Shown one piece after another: positions 1-7,984 of a DNA stretch of 64,000 nucleotides. Position 1 is the stretch's first letter; every line of letters begins with the position of its first letter. The notes under the pieces were generated by a model. It was not told the DNA's origin. It searched no databases and was given only the letters and a program-made list of their open reading frames with translations. Both the position numbers and the translations under genes were made by a program. This stretch comes from Martelella lutilitoris (GTDB lineage: Bacteria > Pseudomonadota > Alphaproteobacteria > Rhizobiales > Rhizobiaceae): assembly GCF_005924265.1 (NCBI RefSeq), contig NZ_VCLB01000003.1:248001-312000 (forward strand), in the 5' to 3' direction.

Positions 1-30
1 CGCGCCATGGCCGAAGCGGTCGTGAGATAG
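1..30 (+). CDS. C-terminal end of an unidentified gene (partial)
   Basis: The first ten codons of frame 1 read RAMAEAVVR followed by a TAG stop, and a perfect hairpin follows eleven bases later, as expected at the end of a gene that starts before the window. Nine residues are too few to assign a family. The next gene on the same strand is a hydro-lyase, so this could be part of the same sugar-acid operon, but that is only inference from position. Confidence 0.35.
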   Translation, partial: RAMAEAVVR

Positions 31-40
31 GCAAGCGCAG

Positions 41-65
41 GGCGTCGCCCGTCTGCGGCGACGCC
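41..65 (+). terminator. Perfect 9-bp hairpin downstream of the partial gene
   Basis: GGCGTCGCC (41-49) pairs with GGCGACGCC (57-65) around a seven-base loop. No T-run follows, so it is either a weak or factor-dependent terminator or an mRNA-stabilising hairpin between two genes of one transcript. Confidence 0.45.
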
Positions 66-113
66 CGGACCAATGCAGTTATCCCGGGGAGCACCCGGTC
101 GGGAGGTATTATC

Positions 114-1640
114 GTGGCTGAACTCTGTCTCAAACTTCACCCCAAGGACACGGTGTCCATCCTTGCCGGACGCGCCGACAAGGGTGATACGCCGCTTGGC
201 TTCGGCGTGCCGCTCGACAAGCCCGTGACCCGTGGGCACAAGATCGCCAATACCGACATTCCCGAAGGCGGCGGCATCTTCAAGTTCGGCCAGTTGATCG
301 GCTATGCCGCGCGCGACATCAAGGCCGGCGAGCACGTGCATGTGCACAATTGCACTTTCGGCGACCATGGCCGCGATTACGAAATCGGCGTCGATCTGGA
401 AGCCGCCAGGGCCGCCATCCCCGAAGTCGCGCCCCGCACCTTCATGGGCTATCGCCGCGCCGACGGCTCCGCCGGCACGCGCAATTACATCGCCATCTGC
501 GGCACGGTGAACTGTTCGGCGACGGTGATCCGCCGCGCTGCCGACATCATCAACCAGTCCGGCATTCTCGATAGTTACCCGCATATCGACGGCGTTGCCG
601 CCTTTGCCCATGGCACCGGCTGCGGCATGGCCAGTTCCGGCCCCGGCTTCGACAATCTGCAGCGCGTGTTGTGGGGCTATGCGACGCATCCGAATGTGGG
701 CGCCGCGCTTTTCGTCGGCCTTGGCTGTGAGCAGATGCAGCTTGCCCGCATGCGCGAGATCCACGGCGAGATGGACGAGAGCCGTTTCTTCATGATGACC
801 ATCCAGGAGAACGGCGGTACGCAGAAATCGATCGACAAGATCGTTGACCACATCAAGGAGCTCCTGCCCAAGGTCAATGAGGCCCGCCGGGTCGAAATAC
901 CGGTTTGCGAACTGAAGCTTGCCCTGCAATGCGGCGGTTCCGACGGCTTTTCCGGCATCACCGCAAATCCCGCGCTTGGCATCGCCTCCGACCTTCTCGT
1001 CGGCATGGGCGGCACGGTCGTGCTGTCGGAAACGCCGGAAATCTATGGCGCCGAGCAGCTTCTGCTCCGCCGCGCGGCCAGCAAAGATGTGGCCGAGAAG
1101 CTACTCGCCCGCATCAAGTGGTGGGAGGACTATACCGACGCCAACCACGGCTCGATGGACAACAATCCCTCCCCCGGCAACAAGCAGGGCGGACTGACAA
1201 CCATACTGGAAAAATCCCTCGGCGCGGTCGCCAAGGCCGGCAGCACGCCGTTGATGGATGTTCTCGAATATGGCGAGCAGATCCGCGAAAAGGGCCTGTT
1301 GTTCATGGATACGCCCGGATACGATCCGGTTTCGGCCACCGGCCAGATCGCCGGCGGCGCGCAAATCCTCTGCTTTACCACCGGACGCGGCTCGGCCTTC
1401 GGCTCCAAGCCGACGCCGACGGTGAAGGTCGCGACCAACTCCGCCCTCTATGCCTCCATGCCCGACGACATGGACCTCAATTGCGGCGACATTCTCTCCG
1501 ACGGCGCAGACCTTCACAAGAAGGGCGAGGAACTGCTCGATTATCTGATCGCCACAGCCTCCGGGCAGAAGACCAAATCGGAAGCGCTCGGCCTCGGCGA
1601 CAATGAATTCGTGCCTTGGCAGGTTGGCGCGACGATGTAG
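114..1640 (+). CDS. UxaA-family altronate/galactarate dehydratase
   Basis: Predicted iron-dependent hydro-lyase of the altronate hydrolase/galactarate dehydratase family, which dehydrates sugar acids to 2-keto-3-deoxy acids. The 508 residues contain an N-terminal SAF-like domain (about 1-90, ending in the GEHVHVHNC stretch) fused to the large catalytic domain. Conserved cysteines occur in AICGTVNC, GTGCGM and GLGCEQ, plausible metal or Fe-S ligands. In some organisms the two domains are separate subunits; here they are fused at normal length. The GTG start at 114 has a GGGAGG Shine-Dalgarno seven bases upstream. It ends in a strong terminator, so it is last in its transcript. The exact substrate (altronate, galactarate or another aldonate) cannot be read from sequence. 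Confidence 0.85.
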   Translation: MAELCLKLHPKDTVSILAGRADKGDTPLGFGVPLDKPVTRGHKIANTDIPEGGGIFKFGQLIGYAARDIKAGEHVHVHNCTFGDHGRDYEIGVDLEAARAAIPEVAPRTFMGYRRADGSAGTRNYIAICGTVNCSATVIRRAADIINQSGILDSYPHIDGVAAFAHGTGCGMASSGPGFDNLQRVLWGYATHPNVGAALFVGLGCEQMQLARMREIHGEMDESRFFMMTIQENGGTQKSIDKIVDHIKELLPKVNEARRVEIPVCELKLALQCGGSDGFSGITANPALGIASDLLVGMGGTVVLSETPEIYGAEQLLLRRAASKDVAEKLLARIKWWEDYTDANHGSMDNNPSPGNKQGGLTTILEKSLGAVAKAGSTPLMDVLEYGEQIREKGLLFMDTPGYDPVSATGQIAGGAQILCFTTGRGSAFGSKPTPTVKVATNSALYASMPDDMDLNCGDILSDGADLHKKGEELLDYLIATASGQKTKSEALGLGDNEFVPWQVGATM

Positions 1641-1673
1641 TCCGGCGCCACATCAGAACGCTTTTCAGAGAGA

Positions 1674-1704
1674 CCGGATGCCGACAGGCGTCCGGCTTTT
1701 TTTT
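1674..1704 (+). terminator. Rho-independent terminator of the UxaA-family gene
   Basis: CCGGATGCC (1674-1682) and GGCGTCCGG (1687-1695) form a nine-pair stem with one G-T wobble and a GACA loop, followed by C and a run of seven or more T. This is a textbook intrinsic terminator 34 bases after the stop codon. Confidence 0.9.
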
Positions 1705-1938
1705 GCCTTTTTTGGGAAGGATAGCGGTTTCGCAAAGCGCCATCGCTTTTTCGTGCCGACGGCAAATCTCTATTTAGTTAGCTAATACTGACCTTAGAAA
1801 ATAGACATCCATCAAGCGTCGTATGTTTTCTGGCATGATTACAGAGACTTAATTAATCCTGCCTATTTCAGTAAAGTATCTTGCGCGCAATCATGCCGCG
1901 TGTCATACAGAAGGGAGATGGAGAGGAGACGAAAGGGC
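1705..1938 (+). promoter_or_regulatory. AT-rich leader of the feo operon
   Basis: This 234-base stretch has no convincing gene. It is clearly more AT-rich than its surroundings, especially 1765-1880, and must hold the promoter of the iron-transport genes. A perfect TTAGCTAA palindrome lies at 1778-1785 and TTAGAAAATAG follows at 1794. I could not match either confidently to the rhizobial iron regulators RirA, Irr or Fur, so the operator is unassigned. Confidence 0.4.
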
Positions 1939-2061
1939 ATGCGCATGACCATAACCAATGCCGGCGCCATAGCGCCGCAGATCGGCGAACGCCTGAACGG
2001 CGAAGGTCCGCACGCCAATGACTTCATCGATCGCGAAATCGCGGGCATGGGGCAGAAATGA
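1939..2061 (+). CDS. Small 40-residue protein translationally coupled to feoA
   Basis: ATG at 1939 (an in-frame second ATG lies at 1945) opens a 40-codon frame that ends in a TGA overlapping the feoA start as ATGA. A GGAG sequence sits ten bases upstream. The product is hydrophilic, without a membrane segment or cysteines, and it does not look like FeoC or HemP. Arguments for a real gene are the Shine-Dalgarno, the exact four-base overlap with feoA and the lack of a better explanation for the leader. It could instead be a leader peptide that only couples translation. Confidence 0.45.
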   Translation: MRMTITNAGAIAPQIGERLNGEGPHANDFIDREIAGMGQK

Positions 2062-2345
2062 GCAACGATCCAACCATGGAGACGCTCCGCGAGGGCCGGA
2101 TCGTCTCGCTTGAAAGCCTCCAGCCCGGCGAAAGCGGCATTGTCGAAATCGTCGAGGCCGGCAGTTTCGAGAACGGCCTGTCAGTGCGGTTGAGGGCGCT
2201 TGGCCTGTCGAGCCCGCACCAGGTTTCCGTGGTCCGGCGCGCCTGGTTCGGCGGGCCTCTGGTTGTGCGCGCCGGCAAGGCGACAGAGATCGCGATCCGC
2301 CGCACGGAGGCCGAACTGGTCAAGGTGCGCAAGATCGAAGACTGA
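2058..2345 (+). CDS. feoA: FeoA family iron-transport accessory protein
   Basis: Small cytoplasmic SH3-like protein (95 residues) that supports the FeoB ferrous-iron channel. The order of elements matches FeoA: a LQPGESGIV turn near residue 20, the RLRALGL helix near 45, and a C-terminal GKATEIAIRR strand that resembles the GxxIALR signature. It starts at an ATG overlapping the upstream small ORF and lies 124 bases before feoB on the same strand. The N-terminus is about 15 residues longer than minimal FeoA proteins; the internal ATG (codon 7) is an alternative start. Confidence 0.85.
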   Translation: MSNDPTMETLREGRIVSLESLQPGESGIVEIVEAGSFENGLSVRLRALGLSSPHQVSVVRRAWFGGPLVVRAGKATEIAIRRTEAELVKVRKIED

Positions 2346-2469
2346 ATGGAGCGAGGCGGATCGCACCGGTACGCCTCGTTTATCTGAAAGCATGCCCGGC
2401 GGGCCCACACCGAGCAAAACGACAAGACTGGCAGGCGGCCCACCGCCCGCCAAAGCTCCGGAAGACGCC

Positions 2470-4308
2470 ATGTCCCATTGTTCGCCGGCAGAAGCCAATC
2501 TCGACCTCAACGACGTTCCGCGCATCGCCATGATCGGCCAGCCGAATACCGGCAAGTCGATGCTCTATAACCGCATCACCGGCGCCAGCGCCTATGTCGG
2601 CAACTGGCCGGGCATCACGGTCTCGCTCTCCAATGCGCGCGTCAAACGCGGCGGCAAGACACTGGAATTCGTCGATCTTCCCGGCATCTACGACCTCGAA
2701 GGCTTTTCCGAGGACGAAACCATCGTCGCCGACTTCCTCAAGACCTATCCCGTCGATCTCGTCATCATCGTCATCAATGCCAGCCAGATCGACCGGCAGA
2801 TCCTGATGCCGCTGCAGGTCAAACAGCTCGGCCTGCCCGCAGTCGTCATGCTGAACATGGCCGACGAAGCGCGCAAGAACGGCATCGAGATCGATACGGA
2901 CGCGCTGTCCGCCCGCCTCGGCCTGCCGGTCCACCTGATCAGCGCCAAATATGGCGAGGGCTATCCCAAGGCGATCGAAAGCGTCTCCGCCATGCTCGAA
3001 GCACGCGCCGGTCAGCCTCCGGTGCTGGCCGACTACGAGACGCTACGTTCGACGCTGATGACCGAGGAAACGCTGTCGGAAACGCTTTCCGGCGCGGTCG
3101 TCTATCCCGAAGCTCCGCCGAAGACGATCACCCAGAAGCTCGACCGTTTCCTGCTTCATCCGGTTTTCGGCCTGCCGCTGTTCTTCGCGGTCATGCTGTT
3201 CGTCTTCTACATCGTCTGGACCATCGGCCTGCCATCGCAGGACTGGGTCGGCGTCATCACCGACTGGATCCAGAACCGCATTCTCGAGCCGGTGCTCAGC
3301 CTCGGCCCGGGCTGGCTGCAGAACTTCGTCATAAACGGCATCTGGCTCGGCGTTGCCACCGTCGCGTCCTTCGTGCCGCTAATCATGCTGTTCTTCTTCT
3401 GCATGGCGGCTGTGGAGGATTCGGGCTATCTGTCGCGCGCGGCCTATCTGATGGATACCTGGATGCGCCGCATCGGCCTCGACGGCCGCTCCTTCGTCAT
3501 GCAGATGATGGGTTTCGGCTGCAATGTGCCGGCGCTGATGGGGACGCGGGTGATGCGCTCGCAGCCACTCCGGCTGCTCTCCATGCTGATCATCCCGTTT
3601 TCGCTCTGCTCGGCGCGCCTGGCGGTGTTCGTCTTCATCATCGCCGCCGTCTTCCCGCCCGCCCAGGGCCCGATCGTCCTGTTTTCCTTCTACGTCATCT
3701 CCTTTGCCGCGGCCTTCCTCGCCGCCGCGATCTTTTCGCGCTCGAGGCAGTTCAGGAATACCGAGCCCTTCGTGCTGGAACTGCCGCCCTACCGTGTGCC
3801 GACGCTTCGCCAGGTCTGGCTGCGCGGCTATGGCGAGCTCCGGGAATTCCTGCACCGGGCGACGAATTTCATCATTATCGGCACGATTGCCGTCTGGTTC
3901 CTGACCAATTTCCCGACCGATGCCACCGGGCTTGAGACCTGGGGCGGCAAGCTCGGCGAGCTTCTCCAGCCGGTCATGGCGCCGATCGGCATCAACCCCT
4001 ATCTGACGCTGGCGCTGATCTTCGGCTTCATCGCCAAGGAAGTGGTGATCGGGTCGCTGTCGACGATCTATGCCATGTCGTCGGGCCTCGTCGCCCACCA
4101 GATCGCCATCTCGGTCTCACCGGCTGCCGCCTATTCCTTCTGCCTGTTCTGCCTGCTCTACACGCCCTGCCTGACGACGGTGGCCACCGTGAAGGCCGAA
4201 AGCCGGTCCTGGGGCTTCATGGTCTTCTCGCTGATCTTTTCGCTCGTCTACGCCTGGGCGATCGCCTTCCTGTTCTACCAGGGCGCCTTGCTCTTGGGCT
4301 TTGAATAG
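2470..4308 (+). CDS. feoB: Ferrous iron transport protein B
   Basis: Inner-membrane Fe(II) transporter with an N-terminal G domain. The G1 motif GQPNTGKS lies near residues 23-30, G3 is DLPG and G4 is NMAD. The two Gate regions follow, with the conserved GFGCNVPALMGTRVM segment and several hydrophobic helices. At 612 residues it belongs to the short FeoB form common in alphaproteobacteria. The frame is open back to 2200, but the upstream part overlaps feoA out of frame and looks unlike protein; ATG 2470 (GGAAG upstream) puts the G domain at a normal distance from the N-terminus. ATG 2392 is an alternative. It forms an operon with feoA and is probably induced by iron limitation. Confidence 0.92.
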   Translation: MSHCSPAEANLDLNDVPRIAMIGQPNTGKSMLYNRITGASAYVGNWPGITVSLSNARVKRGGKTLEFVDLPGIYDLEGFSEDETIVADFLKTYPVDLVIIVINASQIDRQILMPLQVKQLGLPAVVMLNMADEARKNGIEIDTDALSARLGLPVHLISAKYGEGYPKAIESVSAMLEARAGQPPVLADYETLRSTLMTEETLSETLSGAVVYPEAPPKTITQKLDRFLLHPVFGLPLFFAVMLFVFYIVWTIGLPSQDWVGVITDWIQNRILEPVLSLGPGWLQNFVINGIWLGVATVASFVPLIMLFFFCMAAVEDSGYLSRAAYLMDTWMRRIGLDGRSFVMQMMGFGCNVPALMGTRVMRSQPLRLLSMLIIPFSLCSARLAVFVFIIAAVFPPAQGPIVLFSFYVISFAAAFLAAAIFSRSRQFRNTEPFVLELPPYRVPTLRQVWLRGYGELREFLHRATNFIIIGTIAVWFLTNFPTDATGLETWGGKLGELLQPVMAPIGINPYLTLALIFGFIAKEVVIGSLSTIYAMSSGLVAHQIAISVSPAAAYSFCLFCLLYTPCLTTVATVKAESRSWGFMVFSLIFSLVYAWAIAFLFYQGALLLGFE

Positions 4309-4500
4309 GTCGCGGGAACAGGGCTGCGAGGCGTCTATCGCGCTCTGACGACGGCCGCAAAGCCCCTGCCACAAAACATTCTCTTTCGTTTTCGTCAAAA
4401 AATGTGTAAGAGCGCGGCAAGTGTAACAGGCGCCCCTTTTCCGGCAGCGGTCCTCCCACCGCTCCTACAGACCCGCGCCCAGCCCCAGAGATCGATAAAA

Positions 4501-6324
4501 ATGGCACTTCGCAATATCGCGATCATCGCGCACGTTGACCATGGCAAGACGACGCTCGTTGACGAGCTCCTGAAGCAGTCCGGCGCATTCCGCGAGAACC
4601 AGCGCGTTGATGAGCGCGTGATGGACAGCAATGACCTCGAGAAGGAACGCGGCATCACCATTCTCGCCAAGGCGACCTCGGTCGTCTGGAAGGATACCCG
4701 CATCAACATCGTCGACACGCCCGGCCACGCCGACTTTGGCGGCGAGGTGGAGCGCATCCTGTCGATGGTGGACGGCGCGATCGTTCTGGTGGACGCCGCC
4801 GAAGGCCCGATGCCGCAGACCAAATTCGTGGTCGGCAAGGCGCTGAAGGTCGGCCTCAAGCCGATCGTCGCCATCAACAAGATCGACCGTCCGGATGCCC
4901 GCGCCGATGAAGTCGTCAACGAGGTCTTCGACCTCTTCGCCGCACTCGACGCCACCGACGAGCAGCTCGATTTCCATATCCTCTACGGCTCCGGCCGCGC
5001 GGGCTGGATGAACACCGCGCCGGAAGGTCCGCAGGACCAGGGCCTCGGCCCGTTGCTCGACCTTGTTGTCGACCATGTTCCGGCACCAAAGGTTGCCGAA
5101 GGTCCGTTCAAGATGATCGGCACGCTGCTGGAAGCCAATCCTTATCTCGGCCGCATCATCACCGGCCGCGTCTTCTCCGGATCGATCAAGCCGAACCAGC
5201 CGGTCAAGGTCCTCTCCCAGGACGGCAAGACCGTCGAAACCGGCCGCGTTTCGAAGATCCTCGCCTTCCGCGGCATCGAGCGCCAGCCGATCGAGGAAGC
5301 GCAGGCCGGCGACATCATCGCCATTGCCGGCCTTTCCAAGGGCACGGTTGCCGACACGTTCTGCGATCCCTCCGTGACCGAGCCGCTTCAGGCGCAGCCG
5401 ATCGATCCGCCGACGGTCACCATGTCCTTCATCGTCAATGACAGTCCGCTCGCCGGCACCGAGGGCGACAAGGTGACGAGCCGCGTCATCCGCGACCGGC
5501 TGATGAAGGAAGCCGAAGGCAATGTCGCGCTGAAGATCGAGGAAGCCGAGGGCAAGGATTCCTTTTATGTGTCCGGTCGCGGCGAACTCCAGCTTGCCGT
5601 CCTGATCGAAACCATGCGTCGCGAAGGCTTCGAGATCGCCGTTTCGCGTCCACGCGTGGTCATGCACAAGAATGAGGAAACCGGCCAGTTGATGGAGCCG
5701 GTCGAAGAAGTCGTCATCGACGTTGACGAGGAGCATTCCGGCATCGTCGTGCAGAAGATGGCCGAGCGCAAGGGCGAGATGGTCGAGCTGCGTCCCTCGG
5801 GCGGCGACCGCGTGCGTCTGGTGTTCTTTGCCCCGACCCGCGGCCTGATCGGCTACCAGTCGGAGCTTCTGACCGATACGCGCGGCACGGCGATCATGAA
5901 CCGCCTGTTCCACAACTACCAGCCCTACAAGGGCGAGATCGGCGGCCGCAACCAGGGCGTTCTTCTGTCGAACCAGGCCGGCGAGGCCGTCGCTTACGCC
6001 ATGTTCAACCTTGAAGATCGCGGCCCGATGATCATCGAGCCCGGCGACAAGGTTTATGCCGGCATGATCGTCGGCATCCATACCCGCGACAACGACCTCG
6101 AGGTCAATGTTCTGAAGGGCAAGCAGCTCACCAATATCCGTTCCGCCGGCAAGGACGAAGCCGTGAAGCTGACGCCCCCGATCCGCATGACGCTCGACCG
6201 CGCGCTCTCCTGGATCCAGGATGACGAGCTGATGGAAGTCACGCCGAAGTCGATCCGCCTCAGGAAGCTCTATCTCGACTCCAACGAGCGCAAGCGGTTT
6301 GAGAAGACCCGCGCTGCAGGCTGA
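4501..6324 (+). CDS. typA: Translational GTPase TypA/BipA
   Basis: Ribosome-associated GTPase of the EF-G/LepA superfamily, important in stress adaptation and 50S assembly. The protein has 607 residues, normal for the family. It shows AHVDHGKTTL (G1), the RGITI switch I, DTPGHADF (G3) and NKIDR (G4), then domain II, the GRGELQLAVLIETMRREG segment of the EF-G III/V-like region and the TypA-specific C-terminal domain. The frame is open from 4402, but ATG 4501 starts MALRNIAIIAHVDHGK exactly as expected. It is monocistronic: 192 bases separate it from feoB, and a terminator follows. Confidence 0.96.
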   Translation: MALRNIAIIAHVDHGKTTLVDELLKQSGAFRENQRVDERVMDSNDLEKERGITILAKATSVVWKDTRINIVDTPGHADFGGEVERILSMVDGAIVLVDAAEGPMPQTKFVVGKALKVGLKPIVAINKIDRPDARADEVVNEVFDLFAALDATDEQLDFHILYGSGRAGWMNTAPEGPQDQGLGPLLDLVVDHVPAPKVAEGPFKMIGTLLEANPYLGRIITGRVFSGSIKPNQPVKVLSQDGKTVETGRVSKILAFRGIERQPIEEAQAGDIIAIAGLSKGTVADTFCDPSVTEPLQAQPIDPPTVTMSFIVNDSPLAGTEGDKVTSRVIRDRLMKEAEGNVALKIEEAEGKDSFYVSGRGELQLAVLIETMRREGFEIAVSRPRVVMHKNEETGQLMEPVEEVVIDVDEEHSGIVVQKMAERKGEMVELRPSGGDRVRLVFFAPTRGLIGYQSELLTDTRGTAIMNRLFHNYQPYKGEIGGRNQGVLLSNQAGEAVAYAMFNLEDRGPMIIEPGDKVYAGMIVGIHTRDNDLEVNVLKGKQLTNIRSAGKDEAVKLTPPIRMTLDRALSWIQDDELMEVTPKSIRLRKLYLDSNERKRFEKTRAAG

Positions 6325-6353
6325 TCAAGCGATCAGTATGTGATGACGAAGAA

Positions 6354-6381
6354 GGCGGCCCATCGCGGTCGCCTTTATTTT
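6354..6381 (+). terminator. Intrinsic terminator of typA
   Basis: GGCGGCC (6354-6360) pairs with GGTCGCC (6367-6373), one G-T wobble, six-base loop, followed by a T-rich tail (TTTATTTT). A 19-base stretch from the first base of this hairpin recurs exactly at 6578-6596. Confidence 0.75.
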
Positions 6382-6421
6382 GTTGAAAAGCCTGTTGCAA
6401 TGGCAAAGAACCTGCTCCCAT

Positions 6422-6550
6422 TCTCCGTCACCCCGGCCCTGAGCCGGGGTCCAGGGCCACAAAAACAGTATTCATAACAGCACTTTAATCGCGATGGTTC
6501 TCGCTTCTTGGCTCTGGATGCCGGCTCAAGGCCGGCATGACGGATGAGGG
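6422..6550. repeat. Rhizobial mosaic-type intergenic repeat (RIME-like)
   Basis: An element of about 130 bases with inverted, GC-rich ends: CCCCGGCCCTGAGCCGGGG at the left and a hairpin of GCCGGCTCAAGGCCGGC type at the right, outer bases CGTCA / TGACG, and an AT-richer centre. The arrangement and the phrase gtCCAGGGcc...CTGGATGCC are typical of short dispersed elements known from Rhizobium and relatives. Two related elements occur at 35973-36096 and 41019-41142. Confidence 0.6.
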
Positions 6551-6577
6551 TGGGGCGAACTTTGTCAGCAGTCTAGA

Positions 6578-6608
6578 GGCGGCCCATCGCGGTCGCTTTT
6601 ATTTTTGG
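6578..6608 (+). repeat. Second copy of the typA terminator sequence
   Basis: GGCGGCCCATCGCGGTCGC (6578-6596) is identical to 6354-6372 and is followed by TTTTATTTTT. The two copies stand 224 bases apart and flank the mosaic repeat. The second copy overlaps the stop codon of the minus-strand gene that follows, so it may serve that convergent end as well. Confidence 0.7.
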
Positions 6609-7000
6609 AATAAAACCCAGAAGACATAACAGCTCGCAGCGATCGTCCAGACATCAAAAACGAGCATCGGCCATTTGAGCGTGAGCCTAATCCACATCCA
6701 TTGAGGCAGTCCAATCTCGGCGACCTTTTTCTTCATGCGGCCTCTGGCATCGATGCCTCCTGCCAATGCGATACAGCCGAACGCAAAGGAGAAAATGGTG
6801 AACTTGGTGGTCGCATACAGCGCCATCGCGAACATCATTGCGAAAACGAAAGAGACCGCACGGTTCAGCGAAATAACGTCTTTGGAACCGAAGGGAACAT
6901 AAAAGGGCGGAAACCCCACCGTGACCTGGTAAGAGACGATAAAATAGAAGAAGGCTGCGAAAGAAAACGCGACGGCAGCCTGAGAAAGAAGGGGGATCAT
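6599..7000 (-). CDS. Small integral membrane protein of unknown function
   Basis: A 133-residue protein with about four hydrophobic segments: an N-terminal one (AAVAFSFAAFFYFIVSY), one around SFVFAMMFAMALY, one at FTIFSFAFGCIALAGG and a C-terminal one near MLVFDVWTIAASCYVF. A short basic loop (RGRMKKKV) separates the third and fourth. I do not recognise the family. ATG at 7000 was preferred because GGGAA lies upstream; a TTG at 7018 would add six residues. The gene stands alone, convergent with typA. The stop codon sits in a duplicated terminator sequence, so the extreme C-terminus may have been remodelled. Confidence 0.5.
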   Translation of the reverse strand: MIPLLSQAAVAFSFAAFFYFIVSYQVTVGFPPFYVPFGSKDVISLNRAVSFVFAMMFAMALYATTKFTIFSFAFGCIALAGGIDARGRMKKKVAEIGLPQWMWIRLTLKWPMLVFDVWTIAASCYVFWVLFQK

Positions 7001-7156
7001 GCGCGCAAGGGTTCCCAAAAAAGGTCGCAGAGGGCGGGTCGCGATGATTGGCGGCGTCCGCCTTGCACATCTTTATCATGAATTTTCCACCTATTCCCAG
7101 CCGCCCGGCGATTCGGCACAAAAACCACTGGCCTGCCGATCATAAGTTCTGCATAG

Positions 7157-7171
7157 TGGTATTATGTACCA
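7157..7171 (+). promoter_or_regulatory. TGGTA-N5-TACCA palindrome in the promoter of the SDR-pxpBC block
   Basis: TGGTATTATGTACCA has perfect five-base arms and lies about 45 bases before the start codon at 7217. It contains a -10-like TATTAT. The centre, read on the other strand, is ACATAATA, the same word found in the promoter of the opposing hyuA gene. It is a candidate operator for the GntR regulator of this locus. Confidence 0.35.
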
Positions 7172-7216
7172 TTTTACTGATGGTCGGACTCTTTTCAGTC
7201 CACTGGGAGGAAAGTT

Positions 7217-7984
7217 TTGAGAAGAATGATGGGAAGAACCGCGCTGGTGACCGGCGCGGCCGACGGGCTGGGCGCGGCAATCGCGGCACGGCTTGCAAGC
7301 GAGGGCGCGCGCATCGGCATCATCGACCGATCCGAAGAGGCAATTGAAAAGGCGCGGCAGAGCGAGAGCCTGGCCTCCGCCGTCTTCATCGCCGGCGACC
7401 TGACCGACGGTGACGACATTGCCAGGATGATGGCCGATTTTGCCGCGCGCGACATGGTCTTCGACATCCTCGTCAACAATGCCGGCGGTTCACTGCACAC
7501 CCCGCGCGCTTTTCTGGAGGAGACGGACGAGGACTGGGACCGTGTCATGACGCTCAATGTCACGGCCGCCGTCAGGATCAGCCGCCATGTGTTGCCGGGC
7601 ATGATTTCAGCCGGTTTCGGGCGGGTGATCAATCTCGGTTCCAAGGCCGGGCGCTACGGCAGCCTGTTCACCGGCGCCAATTATGTGGCTGCCAAGGGCG
7701 CCATCCAGTCGATGACGCTGCAGATGGCGCAGGAATTCGGGCCGAAGGGCATCACCTGCAACGCCGTCTGCCCCGGCGCGATCTCCACGCCGCGCGTCGA
7801 ACGGCTGCTCAATGAGCGCATGACGCCGGAAGAACGCCAGCGCGCGCTTGAAGGCGTGCCGGTGCGCCGCCATGGCCGCGTGGAGGATGTGGCCGCCGCC
7901 GTCGCCTTCTTCGCTTCCGATGAGGCGGGTTTCATCACCGGCCAACTTCTCGACGTCAACGGCGGACAGGGAATGGCATCATGA
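7217..7984 (+). CDS. Short-chain dehydrogenase/reductase (SDR)
   Basis: Classical NAD(P)-dependent SDR of 255 residues. It has the TGAADGLG nucleotide-binding motif near residue 13, NNAG near 90, an active-site serine in INLGSKAG and the catalytic YVAAK pair. The C-terminal SDEAGFITGQLLDVNGG is typical of 3-oxoacyl-ACP-reductase-like members that in fact oxidise many alcohols. The TTG at 7217 is six bases after GGGAGG and so was preferred over ATG 7226, which would be too far. It overlaps the next gene as ATGA and probably acts on the same substrate as the neighbouring 5-oxoprolinase-type proteins. Confidence 0.85.
   Translation: MRRMMGRTALVTGAADGLGAAIAARLASEGARIGIIDRSEEAIEKARQSESLASAVFIAGDLTDGDDIARMMADFAARDMVFDILVNNAGGSLHTPRAFLEETDEDWDRVMTLNVTAAVRISRHVLPGMISAGFGRVINLGSKAGRYGSLFTGANYVAAKGAIQSMTLQMAQEFGPKGITCNAVCPGAISTPRVERLLNERMTPEERQRALEGVPVRRHGRVEDVAAAVAFFASDEAGFITGQLLDVNGGQGMAS

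Noticed and set aside
1778-1804. Iron-responsive operator (RirA or Irr box) before feo
   Set aside because: TTAGCTAA and TTAGAAAATAG are suggestive, but neither matches a known consensus well enough to name a regulator.
2200-2469. Long N-terminal extension of feoB
   Set aside because: It overlaps feoA in another frame, is rich in arginine and proline as shadow frames are, and FeoB normally starts just before the G domain.
3379-4098. 239-residue frame opposite feoB, and many similar long antisense frames (for example 4465-6081, 42400-43980, 52889-54352)
   Set aside because: High GC gives long open frames opposite real genes. Their products are rich in Arg, His, Asp and Gly without motifs, and the sense genes are certain.
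4402-4500. Upstream extension of typA
   Set aside because: TypA family members begin with the short lead-in to the G1 motif encoded from 4501; the extra residues are unrelated to the family.
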